Positions 61,054 through 64,000 of a DNA stretch of 64,000 nt are shown here, one piece after another. The stretch is from Cymbomonas tetramitiformis. Its lineage: Eukaryota > Chlorophyta > Pyramimonadophyceae > Pyramimonadales > Pyramimonadaceae. A model generated the notes under the pieces. The model had not been told where the DNA came from and did no database searches. It saw nothing but the letters and a program-made list of their open reading frames with translations. The stretch spans positions 1-64,000 of the forward strand of contig LGRX02034661.1 of the NCBI GenBank assembly GCA_001247695.2, given 5' to 3'. Numbering within the stretch: position 1 is the stretch's first letter; the number at the start of each line of letters is the position of its first letter. The position numbers were made by a program, and so were the translations under genes.

Positions 61054-63545
61054 AGGAAATTAGAGGTAACATAATTAGTAATACATATGTCGGGTGCATT
61101 AACTCCTGACCATGTTGCACTCTTACAGTCTTCGCTTCCGGTGTAGATATCAAGCGGTCATGTCAAGCTATCGTGCTGCTGCCAGCAATCGGGTATATGA
61201 GGAGAGGCAAGAAAGATGCGCTGCTTACAAAAGGTTGCAAAAGCGAGCGGGAAAATTTGGGTTATTAACTTAAGCACAAAGAAAAGGAAGCGAAAGCTCA
61301 ACTTTTGAGTTTCTCCCAACACTTTCGAGTGACTTGCTATCGGCAAGCTCTGCAATTCAACGATACAACCAAGTTTGATAGGGCGGAAACGTGCTCGAGT
61401 GTATTATTTTAAAACTGCTCGTTGCTTTTACCAACTAAGTAGAGTGCAATCCTAGTCTAAACAATATGGGGAAAAGCATCAAAACGATTCTGTGCTTCTC
61501 CCGAAACAAAACGACAAAATGGAATGCAACCTGAAAGGCGACATGTTTTGCAGTCTCTGGGACAAAAGCTGCACATTAGAGGCATCTGGAGCTTCGCATA
61601 ATTCTACCCGTGAACGGCTTGCACCAAAATGTTGCAAACAGCAGGTGCACTGTAGTTGCTCTAGTCGTTCCAGACTTGACGCTTCATAGGGGTATATGCA
61701 GCCACGTCACCGCTGTTCTCAGTAAAGCCCATCAACCGGCCTGAAACGGAGTTTGCGTGCCAAGTCAGATTTATTCTCCGAGAAGCTCATGTATCGGCCC
61801 AAAACACAGAAGGTGTGTGAGACGCTCGATCTCAGGCACGGATCAAAGCACACACTTTCTGAGGCTTTGAAGTGAAATGGAACATTCATGACGATCCTTT
61901 TGGGCAGCATATGCTTATACCAACTCGAGCGATGACTTGAACTCAACGGCGGCGCCAGAAAACTTTCAAACACGCATAAAACACAAAGGAGTCCTCTGTG
62001 TGTGGTTCAAGAACCTAGTGTCAGAAACTATTTCAACGTATGTGACAAGCTCAGCGTTCCATATGGTCAAGCAGAGGCCGTTTTATCTCAACGCACAAGC
62101 GATGTAGGCACGGCTGAAAGAAGACAGCAGGAAGATCTAAGCATTCAGACTTGAGCAACCAAACAGACAACTAATAGATCGCTTAGATTAGATGCAACAT
62201 GCAGAGCTTAAAAAGCTATCACGAGGGAAAAACTCGTGTTTAAGGTGGTGACAATGTGCGAGAACAAGAAGAACGCTGAGAGGTTGTTAGAGTTTCAAAG
62301 TAAGCCAGACCGGCATCGGTAACCGTAAGGCAGGGAGTTGTTTGGCAGGGTGGGAAAACTAGGGGAGAAAAGTGCATATCACCCTCAAACCGTCGTTGGT
62401 GAAAGCCATGCGCTTAACTTGATACCGAACAATGCGTGATATGCGTATAAACAGACACAAGACGCTGACGCAAATTAAACTGGGAGCAAGAGTATATGCG
62501 TCGCAAGGCGTAAGTGCAAAAATCGCTTGCGTCCTTTGGCAGAACGTTTAGATATGCAACCGAAGGTCACATAAAGACACGGTTGAACGCAGTTACTCGC
62601 TGTTAGAGCAGTACGTATACTTCGTTATGGGTCAAGTGTACTCCGTTATGGGGGCGCTGCCGTGTGCAAGTACTGAAGGAAGAGCATTTGCAGGGAAGTA
62701 AAAGAAATATCAAGAGACTGACCGAAAGAGCTCTGGTAGGCAACCATGAAACCCCCAATTACTCCGATCGTCAATCCCACAGCTCCACTAGGACCGCGAA
62801 GCCCGTTAGAAGCACCTGTCAGACGTGGGAAAGCACAGCATTTGTTTGTCGCTCAGAACGGACGGTCGGATACTGGTTTTTTAAAGGGGGACACACTCAC
62901 AGATAGGGAAAATTTGCAAACCGCGAGAATTACATATCACGCAAAAACCACCACTGAACACACAGTAAGCGGAAAGGAGCTGTCTTCGAAGTGTAAATCA
63001 TACTAAGGTTGTGACACGTCCTCGGTAACCGGCAGGTCGGGCACGCGTTATTCGTCAAAGAACAACACCGCGTGCCAAACTCTTGTTGCTTGCGTGTCAT
63101 TAGCACATACAGATAATCGGAATAGTTGTACACGCAAAGCAAGCAAGCGCAGATTCACTTTCAAAGTGGCGTATGCTATCTCTAAATACTTCTCACGAAG
63201 TGGTTCCGACACGCGCGTGCAGACAGGCTCCAGTTCAAAAAGAATGCTGTAAGGCTTGAACATGGAAGCACCAGAATATGATTATTACAGGCTCGGCCCT
63301 TTGGAGCTATACCGAGAATCCAGCAGAAGAGTGCGGTTACACACAGCGGACCTATGGTAAAACTGGAGTATGCCATCTTTGTGAAAATGTTATCCGATAC
63401 GTGCATGTTTCCGAAGCGCTACCACGCATCAATTCAGAAAATTTTCAACCTCATTTATCAAATCCATCAAACAGTTCACAAAGAAGGTGGAAAGGTATAA
63501 AGAAAGGAGAACGACATTTCGAATGAGCTCGGCCTAGGGTTTCAC
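61054..63545. other. No supported gene; possible intron of the complex I gene
   Basis: Only short open frames on both strands. The minus-strand complex I gene must continue leftwards from 63546, so part of this stretch may be its intron and 3' exons, but no matching exon was recognised. Confidence 0.45.
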
Positions 63546-63822
63546 CAGCAAGGTAACCACCGAAGGTTGACGCCGCTGTTAAGCCTGTGATAGTCTTGAT
63601 GTCATCAAAGCTGAAGTTTCCAACTGAAGAAAAAAACACTGCGTCAGGAATGGTAGTCCACAGCGTTCTTGTCGAGATTCAACATCACCAGAAGGACTAA
63701 GGTACTCCGCGTCGTACAAAATGTTTTCACGACAACTGAAAATAAGTCATCTTACCTGTGGTGATAAAATTGGGAGAGGGATCGATAACCTTGTACTTGG
63801 GAATATCATAGATGATGCCCAT
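63546..63822 (-). CDS. NADH:ubiquinone oxidoreductase (complex I) 21-kDa-type subunit, first two exons
   Basis: Exon 1 (63822-63756) starts MGIIYDIPKYKVIDPSPNF and ends CACAG|GTAAGATG. A 132-bp intron ends TTTTTTTCTTCAG. Exon 2 (63623-63546) reads VGNFSFDDIKTITGLTAASTFGGYLAG and stops at a probable donor GCTG|GTGAAACC. The P-x-Y-x-VID-x2-P-x-F and VGNFS...D...TG...GYLAG pattern matches the accessory 21-kDa complex I subunit of plants and fungi, a mitochondrial inner-membrane protein of about 100 residues. The glycine-rich segment begins its membrane helix. The 3' exon or exons were not found. This is the best sign of host identity in the window. Confidence 0.7.
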
Positions 63823-64000
63823 TTTGCCGCACTTGACTCCCTTGTGCACACACCTGTACGTTTAGTCTCTCACTTCAGTTCCCCCGGGGACTCATCACAA
63901 CGTCAAATATTCCGCATCGATGATAGCGATTGTTGCTCCTGAGACCAGCAGACCACCTGACCTCTCGTCTGGCTCTGCGAAGATGCATCCTGCATGCCAT

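Overview
The window is eukaryotic DNA made almost entirely of transposable elements nested in one another. Evidence for a eukaryote: spliceosomal introns in several genes, chromodomains, hAT, piggyBac-like, Ty3/gypsy and Penelope-like elements, and a split gene for the 21-kDa complex I subunit family known from plants and fungi. A green-lineage or other algal host with a repeat-rich genome would fit, but the sequence does not prove the species. No rRNA, tRNA, CRISPR array or bacterial operon was seen.

Layout. (1) 1-13932, minus strand: a large, young Ty3/gypsy chromovirus-type element (element A), with its far end outside the window. It carries Gag, protease, RT, RNase H, a Dam-like methyltransferase domain, integrase, a chromodomain and a C5-cytosine-methyltransferase domain. 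It interrupts the 3' end of a LINE (13933-14422). (2) 14.4-18.06 kb: GC-rich then AT-rich sequence with tandem duplications and a 132-bp foldback. (3) 18061-24546: LTR element B. Its 5' LTR abuts an inverted, decayed pol fragment, and it also contains an unrecognised two-exon gene whose intron holds an opposite-strand RING-like ORF. (4) 24.9-26.2 kb: a repeat array, with an inverted copy at 34.4 kb. (5) 26333-32778, minus strand: a Penelope-like retroelement with LTR-like repeats, an RT ORF and a second in-phase ORF with a CCCH zinc finger. (6) 34794-52202: a 17.4-kb LTR element C with a TGCAT target duplication. Its leader holds a 14-bp-TIR element, inside which sit an apparently intact 4.4-kb hAT transposon with its own chromodomain gene and a TTAA-flanked piggyBac-like MITE. 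Its coding region is broken. (7) 52713-55533: a coding-deleted derivative of the Penelope-like element, itself split by a hAT MITE. (8) 55.6-64 kb: lower TE density, with one probable host gene (NT-C2-like, plus strand), a foldback element, and the first two exons of a complex I subunit gene (minus strand).

The elements share one theme, chromatin. Element A combines a chromodomain with two methyltransferase-like domains, element C has an integrase chromodomain, and the hAT carries a separate HP1-like chromodomain protein. The best candidates for something undescribed are the double-methyltransferase retrotransposon, the chromodomain-carrying hAT, and the two-ORF Penelope-like element with its CCCH protein.
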